Shown here: one piece after another, positions 18,838-27,925 of the stretch
How positions within the stretch are numbered: the first letter of the stretch is position 1
Layout of the letters: each line of letters starts with the position of its first letter
Source: Flavobacteriales bacterium
GTDB taxonomy: Bacteria; Bacteroidota; Bacteroidia; Flavobacteriales_D; Sanyastnellaceae
Reading direction: 5' to 3'
Assembly (NCBI GenBank): GCA_947488195.1
Contig: CANKYR010000001.1
Coordinates: 1-64,000 of the forward strand
Length of the DNA: 64,000 nt
Program-made: the position numbers and the translations under genes
Notes under the pieces: model-generated
Seen by the model: the letters and a program-made list of their open reading frames with translations, nothing else
What the model was told of the DNA's origin: nothing
Database searches by the model: none

Positions 18838-21800
18838 TTATTCTTTAATGAAAATTCCTTTCGAGGTCTCATCCATACTGTCGCAATGGAAGTGATGCGG
18901 AGTCTTTGGTTGTGGCTTTCTGGTTGAAGCACCGCTGTTTTTAGCGTCTTCCATTTTTTGAATGATGCGTTCGCGTTCGGCCGTGAAAGCGTCTCTGGCT
19001 TTTTCATCTTCTTCCAAGTTGAAGTAGCACGTTCCGTCTATGTAAGTCTTTTCTGCCCGTGCATAGATGCTCAGGGGTTCGTTGTTCCAAACCACGAAGT
19101 CTGCGTCTTTCCCCACTTTCAACGAACCCATGCGATCGTCGAGGTGAAGAAGTTTTGCAGGATTTAGGGTCACCATTTTCAAGGCTTCTTCTGCGGGAAC
19201 GCCCCCGTATTTCACAATCTTTCCAGCTTCCTGATTCAAGCGTGCGCCCATTTCCGCATCGTCGGAATTGATGGCTACCACAATTCCTTGCTCATACATA
19301 AGCGCAGCATTGTATGGAATGGCGTCTTTCACTTCAGCCTTGTAGGCCCACCAGTCGCTGAATGTAGAAGCTCCGGCTCCGTGAGCTTTCATTTTGTCAG
19401 CGACTTTATAGCCTTCCAAAATGTGGGTGAATGTATTTATTTTGAAGTTGAAGCTATCTGCTACATGCATGAGCATGTTGATTTCGCTTTGCACATAGCT
19501 GTGACAACTGATGAATCTTTCTTTGCGAAGAATTTCTAGAATGGTTTCCAATTCTAGATCTCTACGCGGCGCGAGGGGCATGGGTAGTCCTTTCTTTACT
19601 TTTTTGCAAGCCGCGTTGTAGTTGTCCCACGCCTTGCCGTATTCCAGCGCGCGATAGAAATGATCGTAGTAAACTTGCTCTACTCCCATGCGGGTTTGAG
19701 GGAAGCGAGTCATTGCGCGATCTCCCCAATTGCTTTGCTTCACGTTTTCGCCCAAAGCGAATTTGATAAATCCAGGAGCGTTCTCAATCTTCATCCCTTC
19801 CGCATTTACACCCCAACGCAACTTCACCAATGCGCTCTGTCCGCCAATAGGATTAGCACTTCCGTGCAACAATTGTGAAGCGGTAGTTCCTCCAGAGAGC
19901 TGACGATAGATATCAATGTCTTCCGGATAAATAACACTTCCTTCTTCCACTTCAGCGCTACTCGCTTGCGTGCCTTCGTTCACACTCGAAAGCGCAATGT
20001 GGCTGTGCTCGTCAATGATACCCGGTGTAATGTGTTTTCCTTTTGCATCAAATTCCTGAACCACTTCTCCCTTCGGAATGCTAAGGTCTACGCCTATTCC
20101 AGCGATTTTTCCATTCTTCACCCACAAATCTCCTTCTTGAACGGTTCCGTTTTCACATGTCCAAAGGGTTGCATTTCGAAACACAACATTCTCTTTTTGC
20201 GGAAGTGAAGACTTGCCGTATGCGGTGAACGGATAAACGATTTCTCCAGGAAGTGTTTTTGTTTTTTCGCCTTTCTTCTCTTCTTCTTTCTTCGGAAGAG
20301 CTACTACGGTTGCGTTGATTGAAAGCGTTGATTTTCCGAACGATGTTAGGTCTAACGACAACTCTTTTTCTTTAGCGTGAATATTTCCTGAAACACGCAC
20401 GAATGCTGCGCTATCCAATGTTAACTCTCCAACAGGGAATCCATCTTTCAATTGTAACTTCAACTGAAACAAAGTTGAATCTTGTGCGGTTGATCCCAGT
20501 TCGTTGTGAAGTTTTTTCAGCGCATCTGTTGTTTTCAATTTAGAAGTAATCACTACTCCTTCTCCTTTGCCCTTCTTGCTTTCAGCTTGAACCGTTGTTC
20601 CTAAAACTGAGACAGTGTAAGTTCCTTCAAGTGAAAGGGATTCGGCATTCGAAACGAAATAAGGTTTTCCGTTTACCCATGTTTCAAGGATTTTAGAACC
20701 GTTCGTGAAAAGCTCTTTGTTGGTAATGATCAAGTTTGCGTCGTATCCCGCAAGGACAGAACCTACGCGTTGTTGCTCGTTTAAATATTGCGCAGGACGA
20801 GTGGTTAAAGCGGCCAACGCGATGTTTGCAGGAAGACCGTTTTCAACCGCCGTTTTCACATTTTCCAACAACTGATTTTTGTCTTCCAAGCCTTGTGTGG
20901 TAATGCAAAACTCAAGTCCAGCCTTGTGCATGTAGGCAAGGTTGTATGGCGCCAACTCCCAGTGTTTCATTTCAGCAGTTGTTATGTAACGGTTGCTCGC
21001 TGGATCGCTCACATCGAAGGCTTGCGGATAGTTTACAGGGATAATGAATTTACCTTTCGTGCCTTTCATTTCTTCCAAACGTTGGTATTCATTTCCGTTT
21101 GTTTTGAAGAGATACTGAACTCCGAATTCATCGCCCACTGCGTCGGCACGAAGAATGTTCCACTTATCGTTCGCTTCGAAAATTTGCGCGCGATTGCTGT
21201 TCGCGTTGAAGGCGCGCAATGAAAGATTGGTCTCCCCTGCTCCTTTCAAACTCGCATACCAATTCGCGTCGCAATACGTTTGTTTTAAAAGCGCAATACT
21301 TCCCATGATGGAAGATGGATATTGTTGCGGACTGCTTCCTTTGTTGAATGAGAAATAGGCTGCAGCCTCAGCGCTAATAACGTCTGCATGAATTTCATTT
21401 CCCAAAGAAACAAGCGCTCCTGTTCCGCGTGAAATACCATCGGCCTTGTGCGAGCACACTGCGGTTATTCCCGCATTGCGATAGCTTTCGGCATCTTCTT
21501 CGTTGTGTTGAAGTTGCATAGAAGCGTTGTATTCCGGATGAATAGCGGCGTTCCAGCCGAGAACATTTTTTCCTGAATCTTCAGTTTCTTCGCCGTGATT
21601 GTCGTTTTGTTTTTTTGGAATGCCATAAGATGAAAAAACATCGATGAATCCAGCATAGATGAACTTGCCTGTTGCATCAATGCTAACGCAATTCGAGGGA
21701 ATAGCGATTCCTTTTCCAACAGCGATTATTTTCCCTTTTTCAATGACCACGGTTGCTCCTTCCAATTTATTTTCTGGAGTGGAGTACACGGTGGCGTTAA

Positions 21801-21915
21801 TAAGAGCGTAGGCCGTTACGTCCTTCGGACGAACCCCATTGAACGGAAAGGTTTCTTGCGCGAAGGCTGCAACGCCATTTGATGCAAGTAAAATGAATAC
21901 CAAGAGTTTTCTCAT
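18838..21915 (-). CDS. Secreted amidohydrolase, two tandem domains (first degenerate)
   Basis: A 1025-residue protein with a signal peptide (cleavage near VAAFAQ, residue 20). The first half (about 30-430) follows the amidohydrolase pattern but has GFIDVFSSYG where HxH should be. The second half (about 570-980) has GIIDEHSHIA (HxH near residues 633-635), then SCHSYVQ, NTFTHILEGYK and INSDDAE, which supply the further His and Asp ligands, and it ends with GSLKVGKDADFVVW. So only the second domain looks catalytic. It heads the leftward run and precedes a second degenerate paralogue by 6 bp. Substrate unknown; peptides or amino-acid derivatives are possible. Confidence 0.85.
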   Translation of the reverse strand: MRKLLVFILLASNGVAAFAQETFPFNGVRPKDVTAYALINATVYSTPENKLEGATVVIEKGKIIAVGKGIAIPSNCVSIDATGKFIYAGFIDVFSSYGIPKKQNDNHGEETEDSGKNVLGWNAAIHPEYNASMQLQHNEEDAESYRNAGITAVCSHKADGISRGTGALVSLGNEIHADVISAEAAAYFSFNKGSSPQQYPSSIMGSIALLKQTYCDANWYASLKGAGETNLSLRAFNANSNRAQIFEANDKWNILRADAVGDEFGVQYLFKTNGNEYQRLEEMKGTKGKFIIPVNYPQAFDVSDPASNRYITTAEMKHWELAPYNLAYMHKAGLEFCITTQGLEDKNQLLENVKTAVENGLPANIALAALTTRPAQYLNEQQRVGSVLAGYDANLIITNKELFTNGSKILETWVNGKPYFVSNAESLSLEGTYTVSVLGTTVQAESKKGKGEGVVITSKLKTTDALKKLHNELGSTAQDSTLFQLKLQLKDGFPVGELTLDSAAFVRVSGNIHAKEKELSLDLTSFGKSTLSINATVVALPKKEEEKKGEKTKTLPGEIVYPFTAYGKSSLPQKENVVFRNATLWTCENGTVQEGDLWVKNGKIAGIGVDLSIPKGEVVQEFDAKGKHITPGIIDEHSHIALSSVNEGTQASSAEVEEGSVIYPEDIDIYRQLSGGTTASQLLHGSANPIGGQSALVKLRWGVNAEGMKIENAPGFIKFALGENVKQSNWGDRAMTRFPQTRMGVEQVYYDHFYRALEYGKAWDNYNAACKKVKKGLPMPLAPRRDLELETILEILRKERFISCHSYVQSEINMLMHVADSFNFKINTFTHILEGYKVADKMKAHGAGASTFSDWWAYKAEVKDAIPYNAALMYEQGIVVAINSDDAEMGARLNQEAGKIVKYGGVPAEEALKMVTLNPAKLLHLDDRMGSLKVGKDADFVVWNNEPLSIYARAEKTYIDGTCYFNLEEDEKARDAFTAERERIIQKMEDAKNSGASTRKPQPKTPHHFHCDSMDETSKGIFIKE

Positions 21916-21953
21916 GTTGTATGTTGAAGTGAAAAATTCACAAACGAATTAAA

Positions 21954-21961
21954 CGAAAATA
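21954..21961 (-). promoter_or_regulatory. -7 promoter element of the amidohydrolase run
   Basis: Minus-strand TATTTTCG fits TAnnTTCG and lies 38 bases upstream of the ATG at 21915, in the 107-bp divergent spacer shared with the nfu-type gene. Confidence 0.45.
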
Positions 21962-22010
21962 CGAGGTTTAAAGATAAACATTCATTGTAAATGTTTTCGA
22001 GTAATGCAAT

Positions 22011-22018
22011 TACATTTG
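22011..22018 (+). promoter_or_regulatory. -7 promoter element of the nfu-type gene, leaderless
   Basis: TACATTTG is an exact match to TAnnTTTG and ends 4 bases before the ATG at 22023, implying transcription starts at or next to the start codon. A TTG at 21985-21987 is a possible -33 element at a slightly long distance. Confidence 0.6.
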
Positions 22019-22022
22019 TAAC

Positions 22023-22667
22023 ATGAACGAAAGAAAAAAAATTCCGACGGCTGTATATGCTGAAATGACCCCGAATCCTTCATCTATGAAGTTCGTTGCG
22101 GATCGTTTGCTATTAACTGGCGGACTTCAAGTTGAATATAAATCGAAGGCCGAAGCATCGGGTTCTTCGCCTCTTGCGGAAGAGCTTTTTAATTTTCCAT
22201 TTGTAACCAATGTATTTATTGCACATAATTTCGTGACCGTAACGAAAGACGGCACCATTGATTGGGACATGATTGTGATGCAGCTTCGCGAATACATTCG
22301 TGAGTGGCTCATGGACAACGAGATTGCGGTTTCTACTGTTCCCGCAGAGCTTATGAGCAGAAGTGCAAGCATGATTGAAGAAGCGAAAGTTGGAGGGTCA
22401 TCGCCATCAGCAGTTGATCGTTCAAGGTTCAAACCTTCGGAACACGACGATGCAATTATGGCGTTGTTGGAAGAGTTTGTTCGTCCAGCAGTGGAAGCGG
22501 ACGGTGGCGCCATTGACTTCGTAGGTTACGATGAGAAGAAAGTTTTTGTTGAAATGAAAGGCTCTTGCGCGGGTTGCCCATCTTCAAAGGAAACGTTGAA
22601 AGGAGGAATTGAAAACCTTTTGAAAGCCAAGCTTCCGAGTGTGGTGGAAGAAGTAATTTCGGTATAA
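22023..22667 (+). CDS. NifU/Nfu-type iron-sulfur scaffold protein
   Basis: Two-domain Fe-S carrier of 214 residues. The N-terminal Nfu domain (about 8-100) has AEMTPNPSSMKFV; the C-terminal NifU domain (about 143-214) has RPAVEADGGAIDF and the CxxC cluster-binding motif GSCAGCPSS (Cys182, Cys185). This is the Nfu arrangement that delivers [4Fe-4S] clusters to client enzymes; IspG, RlmN and HemW in this window would be such clients. It is divergent from the amidohydrolase run, with a -7 element 4 bases before the ATG. Confidence 0.92.
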   Translation: MNERKKIPTAVYAEMTPNPSSMKFVADRLLLTGGLQVEYKSKAEASGSSPLAEELFNFPFVTNVFIAHNFVTVTKDGTIDWDMIVMQLREYIREWLMDNEIAVSTVPAELMSRSASMIEEAKVGGSSPSAVDRSRFKPSEHDDAIMALLEEFVRPAVEADGGAIDFVGYDEKKVFVEMKGSCAGCPSSKETLKGGIENLLKAKLPSVVEEVISV

Positions 22668-22705
22668 GGAAATAATCTGCGAAGACTATCGTTTCATCCA
22701 CGCTC

Positions 22706-23797
22706 ATGAAGAAAAATTGCATTTCGAAAATTGTACTTGTTGCCTTACTCTTTTGCGCTGCAACCGTTGTGCAAGCTCAAGTAGCGCGTGTCTATGTGAA
22801 CGAATTCTTGCAAATAGGTGTTGGGGCGCGTGCTATGGGAATGTCACAGGCGCAAGTCAGTAGCGTGAACGATGTAACATCGGGCTATTGGAATCCTGCA
22901 GGATTAATGGGACTTGGTAATAAGTTAGACGCGGCACTCATGCACAGCGAGTCTTATGCCGGAATTGCGAAGTACGATTATGCTGCAGTGGGCAAGCGAC
23001 TCGATTCAACGTCAGCGGCATCTTTTTCTATGATTCGTTTTGGAATAGATGATATTCCGAACACGTTGGATTTGTACGACCCCAACGGAAACATTGACTA
23101 TTCGAGGGTTACAACATTTAACGCAGCGGATTACGCGTTCTTATTTTCTTACGCGAAGAAGGGGGTTCCTTTCATTCACAAGCCATGGGCAAGTCGCGTA
23201 AACATTGGTGGAACAGCGAAAATTATTTACAGACAGATTGGAGATTTCGCACGCTCATTTGGATTCGGATTCGATCTAGGTGCGCAGTACCAAGGAAAGC
23301 ATTTGTGCATGGGCGCTGTTATTCGCGATGCCAGCTCAACGTTCAACGCATGGTCGTTCAGCTTAGGCTCAACCGCAACTGCCGTCTTTGAACAAACAGG
23401 AAACGAACTTCCGAAAAACGGATTGGAGATTGCGTTGCCGAGAGCGATATTGGGTGCGGGCTACAAATTCAACAAAGAAAAAATTTCATTTTTGGTGGAA
23501 GGAAATGCGACGATCACCACAGACGGACAGCGTAATGCTTTGGTGTCTGGAAATACGTTTAGTATTGATCCGAATATTGGTTTGGAAGTAGGTTATTCGA
23601 ACACCATCTTTTTCAGAGCAGGAGTTGGAAACGCACAGCGGGTAAAGGATTTCGAGGAAGAGTACACTACCTATCAACCCAATATTGGAATAGGCATTCG
23701 CCTTCGAAAAATGTTTATTGACTATGCGTTAACAGATGTTGGAAATTCTTCCGACGTTCTGTATAGCAACGTTTTTTCGTTGAAGTTTTCGTTTTAA
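22706..23797 (+). CDS. PorV/PorQ-family outer-membrane barrel protein (T9SS-associated)
   Basis: A 363-residue protein with a signal peptide (cut after VVQAQ, about residue 25) and the family hallmark near the mature N-terminus: GVGARAMGMSQAQVSSVNDVTS split at residues 37-58, then YWNPAGL. The rest alternates as a beta barrel and ends in Phe (LKFSF), as outer-membrane barrels do. Such proteins relate to FadL-type barrels; PorV shuttles T9SS cargo and PorQ is also secretion-linked. I cannot say which one this is. It lies 38 bp after the nfu-type gene, and its stop codon directly abuts the stop of the convergent T9SS cargo gene. Confidence 0.82.
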   Translation: MKKNCISKIVLVALLFCAATVVQAQVARVYVNEFLQIGVGARAMGMSQAQVSSVNDVTSGYWNPAGLMGLGNKLDAALMHSESYAGIAKYDYAAVGKRLDSTSAASFSMIRFGIDDIPNTLDLYDPNGNIDYSRVTTFNAADYAFLFSYAKKGVPFIHKPWASRVNIGGTAKIIYRQIGDFARSFGFGFDLGAQYQGKHLCMGAVIRDASSTFNAWSFSLGSTATAVFEQTGNELPKNGLEIALPRAILGAGYKFNKEKISFLVEGNATITTDGQRNALVSGNTFSIDPNIGLEVGYSNTIFFRAGVGNAQRVKDFEEEYTTYQPNIGIGIRLRKMFIDYALTDVGNSSDVLYSNVFSLKFSF

Positions 23798-25342
23798 TTA
23801 TTCAATAATAAAACGCTCACTTTCGTGAGTGGTTTGTCCTTCAGCGTGTAGTACGTAAATTCCTTTTGGAAGGTCAAGCTCCAGAGTTTGCGTATGCATT
23901 CCGCCTGGGATGTTCCATTTCGATTCGTAAACGACCCTGCCGCTAATATCTGTAACAGTGACAAGGGCTTTATCGAAGCGTTGATTGAATGTTTGAACAT
24001 TGAATGTTCCGTTGTTCGGATTTGGAAAAACATCGAATTGCTGTTTCGCAAAATGCTGCTCTTCTGTGCTCACGATTGGTTCAACAACAATGTCTTCATC
24101 TCCCGGTAAATAATAGGTATAAGCGAAGAACACAATCATCATTTCGTCTCCTGTTTCTTCTCCCGCCATCACCAATTGCGGCGGGCTGTTTGGGTTGTAC
24201 GGATTTGCAGAAGTGTTGTCGTAAAATGCTTCTGCACGAAGGTTTGAATTTTGTGGAATGTGAATCAATTGTGGATAGTTATAACTTAACTGCCAATTGA
24301 AGTCCCAAGAAGGAATGCTGATTAGTGGTTCTGTGGCGCCACTTGGAAGTTCAGCCCAACTACTGATGCTTCTTCCAATTAAATGCATGTGAGGGAAGGC
24401 TCCGATTAGCGTGATCTCTGCAGGAACGGAGTATGTTTCAGTAAATGTTGCGGTTTGATTTGCAGGAATAAATAGAAAATTTTGATCTAAAATTCCAGGC
24501 GCATGGTTGAGTATAGGATTGTACCAAACTTCTCGTGGAGTTGGGTCGTCTGAATAATGAAGATTGATCGTGGTTTGATCTGTTTGACCCAGTGTGCCCG
24601 CCGGGTAGTGGAATTCAACCAAGAGATCTCCGCCCGCCTCAAGGCGTTGAGCAAAACCGAATGGCACCCACAAAGGTCCTCCGCCGGGGGCCCAAGCCGC
24701 AAGAAATTTTGCTCCGTTTACCAAGCTTCCTCCACTCGACTGAAACCCATCTCCAGGATCATTCGCATCTAATGTAGCGCCCGCCCCAGTTGGATCATAG
24801 GATATTACTACGTGGTGAACAATGTCTGCGTTTCCGGGAATGATTTCAATTCCGTCAATCCATCTATCTTGAGTCAATCCACCTGAAATAACGAAGGTTC
24901 TATAGTAGTCGCTGTTTGTTGCAGGGCTTGTGTAATCTGGCGTCTGATACGATTGATCTACAGAGGGAAGTTGCGTGTTGTTGTTGTAAACCGGTGCAGC
25001 GGGTGCAAGCGCCAAATCGCCGCTAGGGGCGCCTCCAACAATCCAATCTTCAATGGTTTGTTTTTCTGCTTGTGTCAACACATTTTCGCCAACGAGGTGA
25101 CGGTAATTAGGATCAGCCGGCCATGGCGGCATTTGTCCAGAAGTGATGGCCCCTAAAATCCCAGCCGAACTGTTGTAAGCATCGTCGTAAGTCATGAATG
25201 AAGACGGTCCAATTCCACCTTCGTGGTGGCAAGTAGTGCAGTGGTCAAATAGAATAGGCGCTACATTTTCACTCCACGTTACTTGTGCGAATGCTCCAAT
25301 TGAACTGATTAGAATAGCGAATAGAAATATAAGTTTTTTCAC
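23798..25342 (-). CDS. Secreted cytochrome c / PHM-like dicopper protein with T9SS tail
   Basis: A 514-residue exported protein, GTG start, signal peptide to about residue 20. Residues 35-39 are CTTCH, a haem-c site, with Met71 in GQMPPWP as a likely axial ligand. The middle (about 140-415) follows the copper type II monooxygenase (PHM/DBM) pattern: His176-His177 (ADIVHHVVIS), His245 (LVEFHYPAG), His318 and His320 (FPHMHLIG) and Met401 (GDEMMIVFF) occupy the places of the two copper sites. The last 80 residues are a type-A T9SS sorting domain (VFPNPNNGTFNV, then LPKGIYVL). Predicted role: secreted or surface oxidase or monooxygenase; substrate unknown. The fused haem may supply electrons instead of ascorbate (inference). 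Confidence 0.82.
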   Translation of the reverse strand: MKKLIFLFAILISSIGAFAQVTWSENVAPILFDHCTTCHHEGGIGPSSFMTYDDAYNSSAGILGAITSGQMPPWPADPNYRHLVGENVLTQAEKQTIEDWIVGGAPSGDLALAPAAPVYNNNTQLPSVDQSYQTPDYTSPATNSDYYRTFVISGGLTQDRWIDGIEIIPGNADIVHHVVISYDPTGAGATLDANDPGDGFQSSGGSLVNGAKFLAAWAPGGGPLWVPFGFAQRLEAGGDLLVEFHYPAGTLGQTDQTTINLHYSDDPTPREVWYNPILNHAPGILDQNFLFIPANQTATFTETYSVPAEITLIGAFPHMHLIGRSISSWAELPSGATEPLISIPSWDFNWQLSYNYPQLIHIPQNSNLRAEAFYDNTSANPYNPNSPPQLVMAGEETGDEMMIVFFAYTYYLPGDEDIVVEPIVSTEEQHFAKQQFDVFPNPNNGTFNVQTFNQRFDKALVTVTDISGRVVYESKWNIPGGMHTQTLELDLPKGIYVLHAEGQTTHESERFIIE

Positions 25343-25485
25343 AAGAAATATTTTTGAGGTTTTATAAAGTTAAGCAGAGTTCAAATAAGAAGGCTATTCG
25401 GCAGGAAGGTTTATTGCGATTGCAATGTTTATTTCTTCAACCGACAAATGTCTTTCCAACTGAAATAATAGTCATCTTGCAGCTA

Positions 25486-27102
25486 GTGAAAACTTTGTTG
25501 GAAATACGAAATTTAAGTGTGGCCTTCAACAACAGAATTGTTGTGAATACATTGTCCTATGCGCTTTTCGCAGGAAAGATAACTGCGGTGGTGGGTGAAT
25601 CTGGAAGTGGAAAATCGGTAAGCGCGATGTCGTTGCTCGGGCTACTTCCAACAAAAAATTTAACGTTTCCTTCCGGAGATATTTTTCTTTCGGGCGAATT
25701 GTTGGGCTCGGAAGAACGAACAGTGAAGCCCACAGACGAAGTTTTGGTTTCTCTTCGCGGAAAGAAGATTGCAGTTATTTTTCAAGAGCCCATGACGGCG
25801 CTCAATCCCGCAATGACGTGTCAGCAGCAAATGGAGGAATGCCTTCAACATGAACATAAAGAAGCGCGAAGAAGTAAAGTGCTCTCCTTGTTGGAAGAGG
25901 TTGAAATGCCAGATCCGACAGGTGCTCTAAAGAAATATCCACACGAGTTTTCGGGCGGACAACGTCAACGCATAATGATTGCCATGGCGTTGGCTTCCGA
26001 GCCCCAACTGCTCATAGCAGACGAGCCAACAACTGCCCTAGACCCGTCAGTGCAAGCATCCATTTTAGAGCTAATCAAAAAGCTTAAAGTACAACGAAAC
26101 ATGTCGGTTCTTTTCATTTCTCACGACTTGCATGTGGTGAAGGAAATGGCAGATTACATTGTTGTGATGAAGTCTGGAAACGCTGTTGAACAGGGCAATG
26201 CAGAGGAAGTCTTGAATCATCCACAGCACGATTATACAAGAGGACTACTCGCTTGTCGACCTTCGAAATCTTCGAAGGGAAAGAGTTTGATTACGTTAGG
26301 AAACGATAGAGATGAAAAGCATTATTCATTTTCCGAAAGTGAAAATATTTTATTGCATGTTGAAGGATTAACGAAGGTTTATCCCGGTCAAACTATTCCT
26401 GCTGTGAACAATGTTTCCTTCGAAATTAAACAGGGTGAAACCCTTGGTTTAATTGGTGAAAGTGGATGCGGTAAGACCTCGTTGAGCCGCATGCTTATGG
26501 GGCTTCTTGCGCCAACAAGCGGAAAGGTTTGGTTCGAAGCAGAGCAGCTTATTGGCAACAGAAATTCCTTTCCGAATAAATTTCGGAAGGATATTCAAAT
26601 GGTTTTTCAAGATCCATTCGCATCGTTAAATCCGAAGTTGAAAATTGAAGACATGCTTCTTGAACCCTTGCACATTCATAAAATTGGGAGCACAAACGCG
26701 GAACGAAAAAAGCGCGTAGAATATTTACTGAATGCGGTTGGAATGCCCGCTGATAGCGCGCAGCGATACGCACATAACTTTTCAGGCGGACAGCGTCAGC
26801 GTATTGTTATTGCTCGCGCATTGGCTACTACCCCGAAGTTAATTATTTGCGATGAAGCCGTTGCAGCCCTTGATGTTTCAGTTCAAGCGCAGGTGTTGAA
26901 TTTGTTAAACGATTTGAAGGAAGAGTTCGGTCTGACGTATTTATTTATTTCTCACGACATGCCGGGGGTCTATCACATGAGCAACAATGTTATGGTTATG
27001 CGGAAAGGTGAGTTGGTTGAAAAAGGCAGCACGGAAGAGGTTTTCCTTCATCCCTCGAACGATTACACACAGCGATTAATGAGCATAGCCAGTCTTAGGT
27101 GA
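25486..27102 (+). CDS. ABC transporter ATP-binding protein with two fused ATPase domains
   Basis: Fusion of two peptide/nickel-type (Dpp/Opp) ATPases, as in YejF or GsiA. Domain 1 has Walker A GESGSGKS, signature FSGGQRQRIMIA and Walker B LLIADEPTTALD; domain 2 has GESGCGKT, FSGGQRQRIVIA and LIICDEAVAALD. I place the start at the GTG at 25486, giving LLEIRNLSVAF at the N-terminus as in homologues; the frame is open upstream to an ATG at 25354, but that extension has no family resemblance and would leave only 11 bp to the divergent gene. No permease or binding-protein gene is adjacent, so the transporter partners are elsewhere. Confidence 0.88.
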   Translation: MKTLLEIRNLSVAFNNRIVVNTLSYALFAGKITAVVGESGSGKSVSAMSLLGLLPTKNLTFPSGDIFLSGELLGSEERTVKPTDEVLVSLRGKKIAVIFQEPMTALNPAMTCQQQMEECLQHEHKEARRSKVLSLLEEVEMPDPTGALKKYPHEFSGGQRQRIMIAMALASEPQLLIADEPTTALDPSVQASILELIKKLKVQRNMSVLFISHDLHVVKEMADYIVVMKSGNAVEQGNAEEVLNHPQHDYTRGLLACRPSKSSKGKSLITLGNDRDEKHYSFSESENILLHVEGLTKVYPGQTIPAVNNVSFEIKQGETLGLIGESGCGKTSLSRMLMGLLAPTSGKVWFEAEQLIGNRNSFPNKFRKDIQMVFQDPFASLNPKLKIEDMLLEPLHIHKIGSTNAERKKRVEYLLNAVGMPADSAQRYAHNFSGGQRQRIVIARALATTPKLIICDEAVAALDVSVQAQVLNLLNDLKEEFGLTYLFISHDMPGVYHMSNNVMVMRKGELVEKGSTEEVFLHPSNDYTQRLMSIASLR

Positions 27103-27133
27103 CGAACATCACCTCGTTGTTTTCTCGAAGAAC

Positions 27134-27141
27134 TATCTTTG
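27134..27141 (+). promoter_or_regulatory. -7 promoter element of the TauE/persulfide module, leaderless
   Basis: TATCTTTG is an exact match to TAnnTTTG and ends 4 bases before the ATG at 27146. Confidence 0.6.
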
Positions 27142-27145
27142 CACT

Positions 27146-27925
27146 ATGGAACTTACAATGGCCCTAGGATTTTTCGGAGCTTTGCTCATGGGCTTTGTGC
27201 TGGGCGTCCTTGGGGGAGGTGGTGCAATACTTACCATTCCTATTTTAGTTTATTTTTTTGGTTTTGATTTACGCGCCGCTGTGGTTTCATCATATGCGAT
27301 CTTGTTTTTCAGTTCTATCGTTGGTGGAATTCAAAGCCGAAAAGAAGTCGAATGGCGCTTAGCCCTATTGTTTGCCTCGGTTTCCGCCGTCTTCATAGCA
27401 TTAACCAAATTCTTTGTGTTGCCGAGTTTACCCAAAGAATTTTTTATTTTAGGCTGGAAGGTTTCAACGCAAAGTATCTTGCTTTTGCTTTTTGTGACCA
27501 TCATGTACATTGTGGCCTACAAACTTATGAATCCGAAGAAAGCTAAAGGCAAAAGCCTTGTTTCGTTGGCTTTGAACGCTGCTGTTGTCGGGGTGTTAGG
27601 TTCGCTCATTGGCGTGGGAGGGGGATTCCTAATAGTCCCTGCTATTTATGCTTACCGCAACACAACAATGTCTGCGGCCATTGCTTCAACCTTTGTGGTG
27701 ATTACTTTGAATTCAGCATCAGGACTAGCCGTGTCTTATTCAGAATTAAACACCTTGAATTTTTCCATCTTAATACCTTTCTTAGCCTTGGCTGTTGTGG
27801 GTGTGGTAGTTGGAACTTTACTCTCTAAAAAATGGTCAGATGCGATTTTGCGAAAGTCCTTCGTTGTACTTTTGTTGGTCGTGGGAACGTATATGTTATC
27901 GAAAGAAATGATTGAGATACTATGA
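27146..27925 (+). CDS. Sulfite exporter TauE/SafE family permease
   Basis: Integral membrane protein of 259 residues with about eight hydrophobic segments and the two family glycine motifs, LGVLGGGGAILTIPIL near residue 20 and GSLIGVGGGFLIVPA near residue 150, which reflect an internal repeat. The family moves sulfite, sulfonates or other organic anions across the inner membrane. It overlaps the next gene, a persulfide-dioxygenase-like protein, by 4 bp, which strongly suggests export of sulfite or thiosulfate produced there (inference). Confidence 0.9.
   Translation: MELTMALGFFGALLMGFVLGVLGGGGAILTIPILVYFFGFDLRAAVVSSYAILFFSSIVGGIQSRKEVEWRLALLFASVSAVFIALTKFFVLPSLPKEFFILGWKVSTQSILLLLFVTIMYIVAYKLMNPKKAKGKSLVSLALNAAVVGVLGSLIGVGGGFLIVPAIYAYRNTTMSAAIASTFVVITLNSASGLAVSYSELNTLNFSILIPFLALAVVGVVVGTLLSKKWSDAILRKSFVVLLLVVGTYMLSKEMIEIL

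Noticed and set aside
25354-25485. N-terminal extension of the ABC protein from the ATG at 25354
   Set aside because: The extension shows no family similarity and would leave only 11 bp to the divergent gene; GTG at 25486 gives the normal N-terminus.
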